Origin: Phoenix dactylifera | Lineage: Eukaryota > Streptophyta > Magnoliopsida > Arecales > Arecaceae | Assembly: GCF_009389715.1 (NCBI RefSeq) | Contig: NC_052399.1 | Coordinates: 28,281,146 to 28,345,145 of the forward strand | Reading direction: 5' to 3' | Length of the DNA: 64,000 nt | Shown: positions 51,134-63,933 of the stretch, in pieces | How the letters are laid out: the number at the start of each line of letters is the position of its first letter | How positions within the stretch are numbered: position 1 is the first letter of the stretch | The notes under the pieces: model-generated | Seen by the model: only the letters and a program-made list of their open reading frames with translations | Databases searched by the model: none | Told to the model about the DNA's origin: nothing | Position numbers and translations under genes: made by a program

Positions 51134-54100
51134 TGCTACCCTGGATTCACATTAGTAACGAACAGATTAATTGAACTCCGTTGCCATATTTCATCCTGGG
51201 ATTTTGTGATTTCTTTCAGAACATTTGCGAACATTCTATGATCCAATTGCTATCATGAGCCATGTGAAAATAAGGTACGAGCAGGTAATTAGACTTGCAT
51301 TAGTCATGTTTAAGATAGAACAGATTAGTTGTTGAAGGCAGCTTAGGATGGTATGGGAAGAAGACATCATGGAGGCAATTTTGGAGTTGTAAGATGGCAA
51401 TTTCGTACTCTTATTGGCACGAAGAAACTTGTTAGAGTGGGAAATTGTTCATAGTTATTGGTGGGAGACATTTTTTTATTTTTTAAAGCAGCTCCTTGAA
51501 AGATTGGATAGATTAGTTGTAGAAGGTGATTCAGTTTGATATAGTCTTGCCGTAATTTTCAAAGTTTAAAATAGAAAATGCTTTTATTAAAGGAAATTTT
51601 TGGAGCTCTAAAGGAGGCAATAACAAACTTCTATTAGCGTGTGAAGAAACTTAATAGAGAGGGCAACTATTCTTCACAGTTATTTGTAGGAGAATTCTTC
51701 TATGACTTATGTTTCTGCATCAACCATGGCCTGGACAACTGATCAGCTGTCTCCTCTTGTTCTTCTTCTTATTTTTATTATTTAACTTTTTCCTTCCTCT
51801 TTGGTTTTTATCACTTTGCCTTGCACTTCTCTTTTCTTACCATCTATTACTATTTTCCTTCCTCAAATGATAGCTTCATTATTCCTTATCATTTGTTTTA
51901 ATATGTAGATGCGGTTGAGTCTTAACATTGTTATTGCCAACTAGTGAATTCTAGAACTCATGATCTTCATATGTACTATTGGAATGTGCCTTTTCTCTAC
52001 TACATTATGATGTTGTTGAACATTAGTATTATTCTCAGAGCCTAATATATTCAATATGTTATGACCCCTCATCATGTTATTTCAGAATGTATGTTATTTG
52101 CGGGGATGATGAAGGAAGTATTGCTTTAAAAAAAAAATCCAGGAGAATATAAAGTCAATATTTAATTAAAATTTTTGTTAATGCGAAATAAAATCTTGGA
52201 ACCGATCTGATATGAAATGTTTTCAAGACTTTGCAACTAATGTGATTGATTTTTTTTTCTTTTTCCTTTTTTTTTTCTTTTTTTGTATTGGGATGGTAGA
52301 TATCAGATACATATATTATTTCTCATTATCCCAAAATAGAACTTGACCATTAATTTGTTGGCATGTTGTTCTTGGTAATTAGGTCACCTGCAAGCTTTTT
52401 GCTTATTCAAGATGACCAATCAAAACACCTTTTGAGCATTTTAGCCTAGCGTTGCATTTAAAAAAGTATACATCTATTTCAGCAATCTGGCACCCTTATC
52501 ATAGCATAGAGGCTTCCATTGTCAGTGTGGCTTGATGTATTATAGAAGAACTTTTTCCCCTTTCTTAATCCTACTTGTCATTCTATTCCTTCCTTACAAA
52601 TGTATTTTCTAAATTAAACCTGTCAGTACTTGGTCAGTTGCAAAATTTTTCCTATTTCAATTCAGATGTTTTTTCTTTTGGAGTAAACCCCCTGTAATCT
52701 TTGTTTCAATTTGCTACACTGAAAAGTCAACTGCATTCTTTTTTTTCTGAACTGGAACTGTTGTAATTTTTGGGACCCTGGAAGAATGAGAAAACATTCT
52801 AGATATCTGTGTATTCTATGCATCTTCTTGAGCCGACCTCTCTTCTCGGTTGCATAGGGTCATTCATGTTCCTTATGTGGCTACCCATTTTTTTTCCCTC
52901 TCTTAATATATGCATCCTTTTGTTAAATCTCACTCCACATGGATGGGAAATTTCTGTTACATATGTTCATTCACTTCATATCTAAAATGTGCATTCGTAT
53001 ATATGTTGATGAAAAGAACATTCATATTTGATGTGATATATTCTGAGAGGAAGTAAATGTGAATGACATTCCTTTTTGGTGAGTGTATGATATTCCTTTG
53101 ATGTAGCATAATTGTGGAACTGAAAGATTTTCAAAAAAAAAATATCGAACATGAAATCTTTAATCACTTGATCATTGTTAGATATTGGAAATTTTCTTTT
53201 CTTCTCTCTCTCTCTCTCTGTGATGGATCGGTGTTTGACATTTGATTTATCACAAATAACTTCTCTTAGAGGTGGGCATTTCAAATCTACGGACATTGTC
53301 ATCAATGCGATAGAAAATTAACCCAAGTTCCTATGAGCACTGCAAATGTGCATTGATGGACGGCAAATCTAAAGGCGTAAAAATTTCATGGAGAATAGTG
53401 TTGTTCAGTAGAGTGAAGTTTGGTAGAACCAGTATCTTTTTCTCTTTTTTTTTGAATGGGAAGTGGTGGAAGTGAGGAACTTCCCCCAATTTATTATAAA
53501 AGTATTAAAAAAATTACACTGATGTTTTAACAGAAGTTATGCCACATTGAAAAGGTGTAAAGGGTTTATGAAGTATAGAAGAAGCTGAAGACTTCTGCTT
53601 ATGAAAGATCCTGGAATTCCTTTCGTGCCAAATATGCCATATTAGAGCCATGAACAGTTGATCCCATCCTTTCCTTATGGTAGAAGCAGTATCTTATAAC
53701 TGAAAATTGCCTCAACAGCATCATATACATTATTTGCCATCAAATCTTTTCCGCTCAATATCAGTTAAGTTCTTTTCTCTTTTATCCTCTGCTATATATT
53801 TTAAGGAGATTTGTAGATCATATGGTGCCCAAGTCTGGGTAAGGTTATTTTAGGATCCTCAAAGCAAACTTTAGAATGAGCATCTCAGAATGCCCAACAT
53901 AGTCTTGAGTATCTTCTTTTTTTATATTCCGTGTGTCAGCAGTCAGTATGTTCTATTTGTTTTATTTCTTTTGAATGCAATTAGGATGAAATGCACTAGA
54001 CACTGATTTTCTAGAGCTTGGAGTAGAGTTTCAGGCTTTCATATGAATCCACGGATGTGGAGATCTGGCATTTTATGGATTTGCTTTGGTACCTTCCTTT

Positions 54101-55369
54101 GTCCCCATAAACATCCATGTTTTTTGATTGGAGGGCTTAGAATTAACTTTTTAACTGACCACAACCAGAGGTACTGATGCAAGGTACGGGTAAAGTCGTA
54201 AGTTATTTAGAGCTAAGGGCTTTTTGGGATGCGTCCTTGTCTCATATTTTTACCCTCCTTCCCATCTCCCACAAACTCGTTCATCTTGCGCCAATCCTCT
54301 TGGCTCTTCTCTGATCTTGTTGCTCTTGCCTGGCTCCAATGCAGTGCTTATTCCCCAAGGATCTGGAATGAAATCCGAAGAGGAAAGGTGCAGCGCTGGT
54401 GGTGTAATTCCTGAATTTCTTCACTAGATAAAACTAGAAGAGGTGTTTAAAGGTCTTTTAGAAAGAGAAGGGAAGGAGGACTGAGAATTGGATGGACCTA
54501 GACTAGACCTTTGTGGGGCTGTAATGCACGGTTATATATTCTCTGCTTCATATTTCCGGATAACCAACTTCATCACATTGGAGAGATACCCAAGAGAGAA
54601 ATCACATTTTGAGTTTTTGAGATTGGTTTCTATGAAGAAAATTCTCTATACTTTTCTCTATGTTTTGTCTTAACTTCATCAAGACTTCTTCTGGGGTATT
54701 GGAGAGATCGAAGTGATTAAAATGTGGAAATTGTTTGCCCATGGTGCTGGACTGTCAATTGGGAGCCTGAGAATAGTGGAAAATGAGGCTGGGTTCAGGA
54801 GGTTAATGGAGCTAGCTCGGCGAGACAGAAAGGAAGGAAACAAGAACAAGCAAAGATGGAGTACGACATGCAGACTTGGAAGTATTAAATAGAGAGATCA
54901 GTAATCATTTGAATTGGTAGAACTCCAAAAGTTCACTTTTGCCCCAAGTAAAATCAGAAGTCTCTAAGTAACTGGCAAGTGATGAGAAAAAGGTGCCAAA
55001 GCAAATCCTGGCATTTTATAACGATGAAAGACTCCAACAACGAATGCCTTTTCTCAGCCGCATACTAGGTTTTCTTTTGTGAGTTTTTTGGTTGATTATC
55101 TCAAGTCATTTCATGTACTATAAATAAATCATCTTACTTGTGTAACAAATGATTATCTTATAATGAACCAAGGCATTCCTTAAATTTTTTTGAGACTGCT
55201 CAATTACAAAATAATCTGGCATTTGTTTCAGGAGTCATATGCTGCTCTGGAGAAAGCAATAAGATCGTTGGCCAATTTCTATTCAAAAGCAGGCCCCTTT
55301 GCTACACCATCAGATGAGGTTAAAGCAAGCATTCTGAATGACTTAAAGACTGCAGAAGCCTCTCTGTAA
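49139..55369 (+). CDS. LPA19: Psb27-H2/LPA19-like photosystem II assembly factor
   Basis: The Arabidopsis Psb27-H2 (LPA19) protein acts in the thylakoid lumen and assists C-terminal processing of the photosystem II D1 precursor. Three exons: 49139-49223, 49323-49741 and 55232-55369, all GT-AG, joining to 213 residues plus stop. The start MISSLSLLENCYCC is followed by a basic transit region. Next comes a twin-arginine segment (NRRLAIFCSGASLVSS, Arg 48-49) and an AKA site at 74-76, a bipartite signal for Tat-type entry to the lumen. The mature part reads VVGAIKSFLDPNEKTKSGK, KAYLKAVREVVKTLRESL, FRRNADAAKESIREYLSGWR and ESYAALEKAIRSLANFYSKA, characteristic of the H2 group. The start was chosen because exon 1 ends in phase 1 and joins the acceptor GAGCAG at 49317-49322 in frame. 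The family call is strong, the exact exon 1 less so. Confidence 0.88.
50244..50979 (+). mobile_element. TRIM retroelement with three LTRs and two internal domains
   Basis: LTRs at 50244-50380, 50543-50679 and 50844-50979, each about 137 bases. They start TGT(G/A)AGGA and end GTTGTTACA (TATA in the middle copy). Each of the first two is followed by a primer site TGGTATCAGAGTG complementary to initiator tRNA-Met. Internal segments of about 162 and 164 bases end in a purine-rich ACGGGGAG or ATGGGGCAG just before the next LTR. The whole unit is flanked by a perfect 5-bp duplication CTATC (50239-50243, 50980-50984). There is no coding capacity, as in TRIM/SMART elements. Confidence 0.92.
51101..51134. 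repeat. TA microsatellite
   Basis: About 12 TA units with one TG interruption, inside Psb27-like intron 2. Confidence 0.9.
53439..53678 (-). mobile_element. 5'-truncated LINE 3' end with target-site duplication
   Basis: The minus strand reads DQLFMALIWHIWHERNSRIF, the end of the zf-RVT region of plant LINE polyproteins, and runs into an A-rich tail (T-run at about 53445-53453 on the plus strand). Flanks GGTAGAACCAGTATCTT (53422-53438) and GGTAGAAGCAGTATCTT (53679-53695) match at 16 of 17 positions. That is the long duplication expected of target-primed insertion. Only about 240 bases were inserted. Confidence 0.85.
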
Positions 55370-55885
55370 TATAGCCATGGTCCCTAGTAACCTTGCAATC
55401 TCTATGTTATGGTGAGTTCATTTGATAGCTAATATGAAGCTGTATCTGTGAATGTCCTGTGTCTTTTTGGCCAAATGATGAGTCTAGGAATTGTTGCATC
55501 TTACTCAAACTCAATTTATGTCATGTCCATGATGTCTCCCATGCAACGAAACAGAGGCTATGCAGACTCCAAATACCTTGTCAAGTTGCAGCAGCTTTAT
55601 CATTTTGGTGTTGCAACAGATTTAAGACTTTTTTTCCCTTTTGTATGCTTTTCTAGATGTTATAGTTATGGATCATTGTGGACATAGGTTGTCTCTTTTG
55701 TGTGAAAGAAGAATTCACCTTCCCTTGCACGAATCCACCAGTTGATCACGCAATGGTTGCTTTGAGTTTGGAGAGCTTTGAGATCTGCATGGGATATGGT
55801 CCAACGGTCAATATTGCAAAAGAAGATCAATCATTCTTTCGGACAACAGATATAACCCAAACCCAATCTTTGTTAGATTTATACA

Positions 55886-56616
55886 TGTTAGGGAAAAAAT
55901 GGATTGCCCCAAAGCACGTGGATGCATCGCCGGCACATGATGACGGGCACCACGGCAGCAACCCTCAAGGTGCCCGACCTCAAGGCGCCCGACCTCAGAG
56001 CGTCCGACCTCAAGGTGCCCGATCTTAGAGCTCACAGCCGTGCGGTCTTGATCAACCTTAAATCCGAAGAAGATCCAGTCAAAGAATGAAGCAGACCTCT
56101 CCACTCCATCGGGAGTCGAGCTCCTCTCCTTCTCTCCCAGGATCTAATCCCGCGATCTCTGCCTGAGCGACTGTCAACAATTAAATGCGCACGATCTTTA
56201 CGGACCTCCGGCTTACTCAAAATCTCAGGCTATCCACGGCAACTAGTTGACTCACTCAATTCCGTCCAGTCACCCAAGGCAACTCATTAATTCACACGAT
56301 CACGCCCAATCATGACGGTAACTCATTAATTCGCCCAGTTACATCACATGTATCCCTGTATCCCTCCTATAAAAGAGAAACTTCTTCCTCTTGAAGGGGG
56401 GGGGGGGTCTGATTTAGACTTCTGGATCTTGCATGTAATCTCTCTCTTTCTCCACAAAAGTTTCCTCTGACTTAAGCATCGGAGGGCCGGCGCCGGGAAC
56501 CTCGGCCACCGGCTTTTTGCAGGCCCCCCGGAGGACGCAGCCTGCCGACGTACCATCCGCACCGGAGCTCCCTCTTCTCAGCCAGTGGTCACCCCCGGGT
56601 CTAATTTCCAGCAACA
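55886..56616 (+). mobile_element. solo LTR with perfect 5-bp target-site duplication
   Basis: 731 bases, beginning TGTTAGGG and ending CAGCAACA. It is flanked by ATACA at 55881-55885 and 56617-56621. The downstream part has TCTGACTTAAGCATCGGAGG and TTTTTGCAGGCCC, shared in type with the LTR end at 27395-27566 and, inverted, with 42836-43836. A TATAAAAG at about 56370 could be the LTR promoter. No internal region is present. Confidence 0.88.
55966..56025 (+). repeat. 15-bp minisatellite, four units, inside the solo LTR
   Basis: Four units of CAAGGTGCCCGACCT and variants with no spacing errors, total 60 bases. It yields a run of repeated PQGAR-like codons that is not a real protein. Confidence 0.85.
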
Positions 56617-59265
56617 ATACAGAATACTAAAGTAAGAAAATGGATAATGTGAGAGGTTTTTCTTCTCTCATGCTGGTGCTTGGATAGGCTTAGGGTGTCT
56701 GGATGCCTTGATATATATCAAGCATGATATGCTCTTCAAACAAGAAAGGAACTAACGTTGCTCAGCCATTCATTGTTTTCTTGGTAGAGCTAAAACAGAA
56801 GAATTTTTTCGAGGATTCAAGGATCCTCGTGGTGAAGAGCTAAAACATCGCATGAATCCACTATGTTTATATCAGCTTGGAAAACGTTGTTTTATTATGG
56901 AGAAGTACGTTATAAGCATATAAATTTCTGCATGTCATTTTAATCAGTTGACAAGTGAAGAAGTAAACTATTATTGGAGCTTTGTTCATGTACACGGTCT
57001 TCTACGTACTAGCCAATTCAAAAACTATTATGTATGATCCTAAATCTTAAAAATCTTAGACCTCTAAAAATAAAGATATATTAAAAAAAAGGCACCTCAT
57101 CGCAGGTCATCGACAGCAACTGAGCCAGCATTGATCAACCAGTATTCTGGCAGTCGGGTCATCAACCGGTGAGTGCCCACCGGCGACCATGATCAGACAG
57201 TTGTTCGACAGCCATTGCTCGCAGTTGAAACGTTTCTCATAATGGAGGAGAAGGAATATAGGACAGCAGGTCAGATTTCTTGTGTGTGTGATCTTGTTGT
57301 TAGGTTTGGCCTGGATCCAAACCCACATCAATGAAGGTTAGTTTTGTGGTAAAACACCAAAGATTGATTTGAGCTGCTGAGACCAAGGGATGTTTTGGAC
57401 CGAGTTGGGCACAGGCCTAGCATAGTTGAAAGCCTGATAAGAGGTTTTACTAATACTAATACTATTAATAATATAATACTAACATAGAAGATAAACATAT
57501 TATATAAATTAATATCTATATCTATTGCTAAATTAATAATATTTTATATTATATTGTTACAATTATATAGTTCATAAAATTATAGCCTATATAATATTGT
57601 GTATGATGTACATTAGATTAGATTATTTATCTAGTATACAATTTGATGATCATTATTATGATATTATTATAATTTAGTATAATATTCATGTAATATTATG
57701 TTATTAATATTAATAATATTGATATTAAAGCTGATATATTGATTATGCACTTTCGCTATGGACATTCCCCTTCCTTACTTTTTTACTCTTCTACCTATTT
57801 AAGTACAACCGTTTAGAAATTTTTACTAATGAAATATAATAGCATTTTGATCAACAAGTTGATTGATGAAAGGAAAAAGCAAACTCTTAACTAAATATCT
57901 ATTATCCACCTCAACCAAGCATTCAAATAAGTGTCTAGTTTTGAGGTAATAAGTTATTATGTCTTTTTAGCTAAGTGCGCCCATCTTGGGTTAAAGAACT
58001 CTTCTTATCTCTTTGTTTAGAGAGAAACAAAAATTGAAACCATGCATCTATTTTCTCACCTCCTATACTACACATGCTTAATGTTTGTTATGTTATTGTA
58101 TATAAAGTAAAAAAATCCTGCTGAATTTTCAGCTATCTGAACTTTCTTGTTTAACTTACTAGAATTTTATCATAACTATCTATCTTACTCCTTATATGAC
58201 CATTATTCTACCATATAATCCAAATTAAGAGTGGAAATCATTTATTAATTTCTGCATTATCTTCTATCGCCATTTGCATCATCCATGCCATATTTTAGCA
58301 CAATGAAATGTATAGTACTTTTGTGCAGATTTTTTTCTTTCTAAAGAACTAGTATGCACATCTGATAGAAGCTTCAACTAGATGAATAAATGTGACTTGT
58401 ACACCTAAAAAATAAAAATGCTCTTAGCACATCCTTAAAAAAGTAAAAACAAGATTCGTTCATGCAATTGATTGCAAAAAAATTGGTATCGCACCTTTTG
58501 TCTACGATATCAAATTATTTTTATAAATTCACTCATTTTGATTGAAAGTAAAACTTTAGGTTCAAATATTACTAGAATTCATTGACTAAATAGAAATGAT
58601 AATAATAATAAGAAAAATAAAAGAGTGCATTCAATAATTCTTGTTCTTAACAGAATAGAGAAACTTCAACTATATAATCATGGGACCTGTTAACAAATAT
58701 CCATAGGGTATTTATTAACAAGACTGTTCTCATTATTTTAAATGATGTATTCACTTTTTGTTGGAGGACAACTAGGTGCAAATCGGATCCGGCAACCAGT
58801 TTTCTACAGCAACTTTTAAACCTCAACCTATAAAAAAGTAGATTAATTTCTTTTTTTTTCTATTCCAAAGATGACCTCAATTAGATTACTGCATTAAAAA
58901 TTTTAAATATTTTATGATACTACTAATTAGATTTTTCTTCTAAAAAGCTTAAAGTATGCTGGACCCATCCATAACTTCGGAATCAACAGGTAATAAAAAA
59001 AATTTGAATTTAGTAAGGAAAAATGAATTAATTAGTTAATCATTTTCATTTTTATTATTTTAAATTTATTTGTCGTTCCAACCCTAAATTGTTTGCATAT
59101 ATCTGCACGTGCATTATAACTAGTGCGAATAAAAACTTTCCTTATAACATTTATAGTTTTAAATTACTATATATCTCAATATAATAAATCTGAAGTATTG
59201 ATATGTTGATATTCAAAAAGGAATAAGAACATGAGCAGGCTAGTGATTGAGACTCAGAGCTTGCA

Positions 59266-59518
59266 GGACACTATGAAGAGCAATTTTGGGAAAAATAATG
59301 AATGAGTAATACTAATACATTTAACTAGAGTTTGTAGCTAATAAAAAGTCAAAACAATCTCAACTATATGGTGTTTTTTTAGAAAAAAATAATTAGTGCA
59401 ATACACAAAGTTTGTTGGTGATTAAAATGTAGAGATCTTAGGAAACTATGAAGAGCAATTTTTAGGAAAATAGTGGACGATTAATACTAGTTATTTATAT
59501 AGAGTTTGTAGCTAATAT
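59266..59518 (+). repeat. spaced direct repeat, two 78-bp copies 175 bp apart
   Basis: GGACACTATGAAGAGCAATT at 59266 recurs as GGAAACTATGAAGAGCAATT at 59441. Both copies continue through TAATACTA and end AGAGTTTGTAGCTAATA. Copies differ at scattered positions. The repeats could be the ends of an unrecognised element or an old duplication. Confidence 0.7.
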
Positions 59519-61112
59519 GAATTCAATATGTTATTAGCAATTAGGGCAATGATATTAATAAATGCCCTTGGGTTATTTATTAACATTTTCCTAGATCATA
59601 CTCTTCATATTTATATTATTGGAAGGTGCATCCTGCATTAAAATTAATTCTTCTGGAGAAAGATATGAACTAGTATTCTATCTAGCAAATTAGATCGTGA
59701 CATAAGCTGAAAAAAAATCTAATCTAATGGTTGAAGATAAATATAAGGAGATAAATATAGACTGCCATTAAATTGATAGAAGAAGGTGATAAGTGGTGGT
59801 GAGTACTTTAAAAAAAGTTAAGCATATAAACTCTACCGCGTCCTTTCTTTCTTTCTCTCTTTCTTCCTCTCGATGATTACTCATTATTATTATTAATATT
59901 TTTATTTTGTGAGTAGTCGTTATCGATTAGATTAATTTGCTATACCTCCATACTTACAAGGGTCCGGGGTCTCCTTTCTTTAGAAGTCTTTTAGAAGGAT
60001 AAGGATTAATAAGAGGAAAAGCATCAAAGAAGAGGAACTTAATTTGTTTCAAAGGATTGAATTAGCCAACTACTCCATGATATCCTTCGGTCCATCTTCA
60101 AGTAATTGCCTGCAAGAGATGCATGGATGTAGATTCTAGTGGACCTTTATTCCCAAGTGAAGCTTCTGTATCACTCTTGTTCTAAATTTCAAAGAACCAT
60201 GCAACATCTATAACATGGTACAAATAGATGTATAAAGAAGGGGCACTCTCTTCTCTTTCTCAAACAAAAACAAATGAAACATAAATATTTGGACTTTTAT
60301 TAAAAATTATCCTTTAGATTTAACTTCTGCTTGATTTTCTTGCTTCCAATCGATTCATATTTGTTTACCATGCTTATGTTTCATAACAAAAATCCTATAC
60401 TATTATGTTTCTAATTAGTGTGATACTTTTGTTTAGAAGAGAATAAAAGTATTATCCTGTGCGATTAGATATGTGCAGGGTGAACCTATTTAATTTCATT
60501 TAGATATTATATAAGTATTTCAAATATTTTAGAATTATTATTGTATATGACCATCTCAAGAAACTTACCGTTGTCAATTTTTCATCATTAAGTTCAACAC
60601 AATTAAAATTTTAATTATTTTTCTTTCAATATGTATATCAGAATGTATATTCATACCGATATATATAAATATCCTCCTAAATATCAAATTTGGCATGAAT
60701 ATCCTTTTAAAATTAATATTTGCATGTATACCTTCGTAAAATACTTGTTTTGCTATTCTACCCTTTTTTTAATCTTTATTTTTGCATATATATCCATGCC
60801 ATCTAATGCTGTTAAAAAATTAACGATTTCAAGTTAAAATGACTAAAATATCTTTAATGGGTAGATGTACAAAAAGAAATATTTATAAGACGATCACGAT
60901 GGAGGATAAAAAAATAATTTCAATTTTTTAATTTTTAATTAAAATAAATATAGTTTTTATTAATGATGTTAAAAAAATTGTTTATAAAAGCAGTATTTTT
61001 ATGAGGTACATAAATAAATAATAATTCGAAGGGGTATTATTTAGAAAGATATTTATGCAAGAAAGACCTTAAATAACATATATTATCAGGTCATATTGGG
61101 CCGGGACTGGGT

Positions 61113-61120
61113 TATAAAAA
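61113..61120 (+). promoter_or_regulatory. TATA box of the XRN4-like gene
   Basis: TATAAAAA, 147 bases before the ATG at 61260. ATTGGGCCGG just upstream (61095-61104) contains TGGGCC, a box common in promoters of broadly expressed plant genes. The C/T-rich stretch 61155-61220 would be the leader. Confidence 0.65.
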
Positions 61121-61259
61121 TGCGGCTCAGGAGTCAGATCCGGATTCATTAAAGATCTTCCCTCTCGCCTTCTCTTCTTACCAACCATTTCCTCTTCCCC
61201 AGCTCCTCTATCTATTTCAAGAAGAGCCATCGGAGAGAAAGGGAAAGAGAAGGGAAGCC

Positions 61260-63933
61260 ATGGGAGTGCCGGCGTTCTATAGGTGGCTTGCGGACCGCTA
61301 CCCTCTCGCGGTGGCGGACGTGATCGAGGAGGAGCCGGGAGTTGCCGCCGATGGCCTCCCCCTTGCGGTGGATCCCTCCAGACCTAACCCTAACGGCGTC
61401 GAATTCGACAATCTCTACCTAGACATGAACGGCATCATCCATCCCTGCTTCCACCCCGAAGGCCGGGTACGAACTTCCTCTCTTCGTGTTCCAATCGCTC
61501 TTTCTTGACCGATTTTTGCAAGATCGTGACTACGAATTTGAGGGTATCCATCAAGAAACGAATTTGAGTTGGGTATTGATGCTTTGTGTTCATTCGGCCG
61601 TTCTTTGATTGATGATAGATCAGGAAAAAATAAGAAATATGTTACAAGTGGTAAACCAGAGCGCCACATTACAACAAATTTACAACAAATTACGAAGTTT
61701 TCCTAAACCCGGTTGAAACCCAACGCCTTTACTGATTATGCTCCAAACTTGAGACGTTTTCAAGACTAACGTGGTGAGTATTAGATTTTTGGAATTTATA
61801 ACTTTGTGTTCTTGGGGTTGTTCTTGTTCGACTATAGATAAAGAATCTCCTTCTTCTGTCTCCCGATCTCTTCTTGTTCGACTATAGATAAAGAATCTCC
61901 TTCTCCCGTCTCCCGTTCTCTTCTCCTTTACCGGTTTTGCTTCGGATGTGAGAACTTTTGCCAGACTAAGGCCGAGAGTAGATTTTTTTTTTTTCCTGTT
62001 TTTTTGTTTTGCTCTTTGGGTTGGTCGATAGATAGAATTCTAGCAGATGAGGGTTCTTGATTTTCATCTATTTCAATTTTCGTTTCCTGTGTCGTTGACT
62101 ACCCATATATTGGTCGGCGATCAACTTCAAGCGCGCATCGAAATTGTTAAGTTTATTTTCTTGACCCAGACCCAATCGGCCGGTCTAGATAACTTGGTCA
62201 GATTGAGCCGAATTGGGTCAGGTCACGGGCTGTCTCAACCAATTTCCAGATCTACATACGGTACAGGGAACAAAGACTTATAAAATTGACCCCAAATGGC
62301 TGGGGCATGTTTGTTATTTGGGAACAATGCAGCCAAGTGCATAGATTTGGAATTCAGAAAAAAAACACAAGAAACTTGACAAATGTTTGGAAATGATTTG
62401 ATATAAATCAAAAAGTATTGATATGTCTAGATATTTATTCATATAGAAACAAGAGTTGGAGTAATAAGAACAATATAAGGTAGCGATAACACTACTATTA
62501 ACAACAATAGTTACTACCATTAGTTTGCAGCCTATGAGTGTTTCTTGAATACAGCATGTGTATTCGTAATTAAGTTGCAAAATTTGCGAATCAGTGAATG
62601 ATTCTTGAATAATTTATAATTGTCTCATCAAACTTCAGTTAAGGAACAAAATTCATCAATAATTTAATACATTTTCATTAATTTGAAAAAGAATTGTTAC
62701 CTGTAAGCTGATGATTGCAGTTATCAACTGAATCTATAGCAGAAATTCTGTAGATATGGTCAACTTTTATGGGCCAAACCCAATTTTTGGAACTAATTCA
62801 GTCAGGCTAAGTGATTCTGATCTATGCCTACATGTCACCTTGCTTTCAACTTAACATTTCATATTTAGTTCGTTCCAATTGTCAAGCTGTGTTATCGTGT
62901 CTGGCTCCAATATGTTGGATACATATCCAAAACGGATATGCATCAGATACTTGGATACTTATCTTTTTTTTCCCTTTGCTTTTATGGATAGGTGGATAAT
63001 TTGAGTATTTCTGTCATGAGTTCAACACACCATAATAATGTTGGAAGTGACCTGTTTCATTTTTGGAGATTGATCAAGAATGAGGATATTAAGATAACTT
63101 TGCAAAATATCCTTTTCTTGTACCTCTGGGCAAATTAGGAAGTTTGAAAGACACATATAGTGAAAGACCTTAACCTCTAATATCTTCTAATATTTTCTTC
63201 TATACAGTATTAAAAAAAATAAATATATAGTTTATTTTTTTTTCATATCCTGTATCCCCCTTTTTTTGTGTTGTTGAATCAGACACATGTACATGTGTCC
63301 AACTATATGATTGTTGTGCTTGTCCTACTCACAATGCTATATATGCCATTTAAATATTTTCTGTTTAACTTTCTTAGTCAGTATTTTTTTATCGATTTTA
63401 TTTATTAAAGTAACTATTATAGCATGCTCTAAACAAGTTATGTGGGAATTGAAAAGAGATTAGAAATTTATGAGAGCAAATACTTGTTCAAAACCAAAGA
63501 GCATCTGCTGTGCCTAAACTCCACTCTCATTATATGTGTTTTGGCATGGATACACAAGAAACTATGGTCAATATGCTTGGAATCTTGAATGTAATAAAAT
63601 GTGTCAATGCTATCAGTCTTTTTCTTACCTTTTTTTCTTTTTGTGACCCTTTAGTTCATTTCATTTCATAGTTTGATATGCTATTTTGACTGGGTTTCAA
63701 CTAACAACCATCCTCCACCATTTTGATTTGGGTTCTGGACTCGTAATAGTGATATGCAAACCTTTCAAAGCGAGTTATACTAAAGTTAATATCAGTGTTT
63801 GAACAATGATGGTTGTTCTTTTTGATGCAGCCTTCACCTGCCACTTATGATGATGTATTTAGGTCTATATTTGCCTACATTGACCATCTATTTGGGCTAA
63901 TTCGCCCAAGAAAGCTGCTGTACATGGCAATAG
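61260..63933 (+). CDS. XRN4: XRN4-type 5'-3' exoribonuclease, first two exons (partial)
   Basis: Plant XRN4 degrades decapped mRNA and microRNA-cleaved fragments in the cytoplasm and affects ethylene signalling. Exon 1 is 61260-61466 (69 codons, [20 protein letters not shown] to HPCFHPEGR). Exon 2 is 63831-63933 ([20 protein letters not shown] to LLYMAIG, ending after the first base of a codon at GTGAGC). The invariant [11 protein letters not shown] block with Asp 55 of the metal-binding active site is present. [15 protein letters not shown] matches the XRN4 type better than the nuclear XRN2/3 start MGVPSFYRWL, as I recall those families. The start has a good context (AGCCATGGG). The gene runs off the window, so most of it is not seen. 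Confidence 0.92.
61821..61920 (+). repeat. 50-bp tandem duplication in XRN4-like intron 1
   Basis: Two adjacent 50-base units, each TTCTTGTTCGACTATAGATA then AAGAATCTCCTTCT, with three mismatches in the last third. It lies in the 2.4-kb first intron (61467-63830), which otherwise shows nothing recognisable. Confidence 0.9.

Larger units (their letters stand above)
49742..55231 (+). other. Psb27-like intron 2
   Basis: 5.5-kb intron with canonical ends. It holds the three-LTR TRIM (50244-50979), a TA tract (51101-51134), a CT tract near 53203-53219 and a 5'-truncated LINE (53439-53678). The rest is AT-rich with no recognised coding sequence. Confidence 0.7.
55370..61112. other. intergenic region between Psb27-like and XRN4-like genes
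   Basis: Begins with the Psb27-like 3' UTR, then the solo LTR (55886-56616). From 57400 to 61080 it is very AT-rich, with a spaced direct repeat (59266-59518). A moderately GC-rich patch at 57090-57330 gives no recognisable protein. No gene was recognised. Confidence 0.55.

Noticed and set aside
55678..56028. Frame of 116 codons with repeated PQGAR
   Set aside because: Reads from flanking DNA into the 15-bp minisatellite of the solo LTR.
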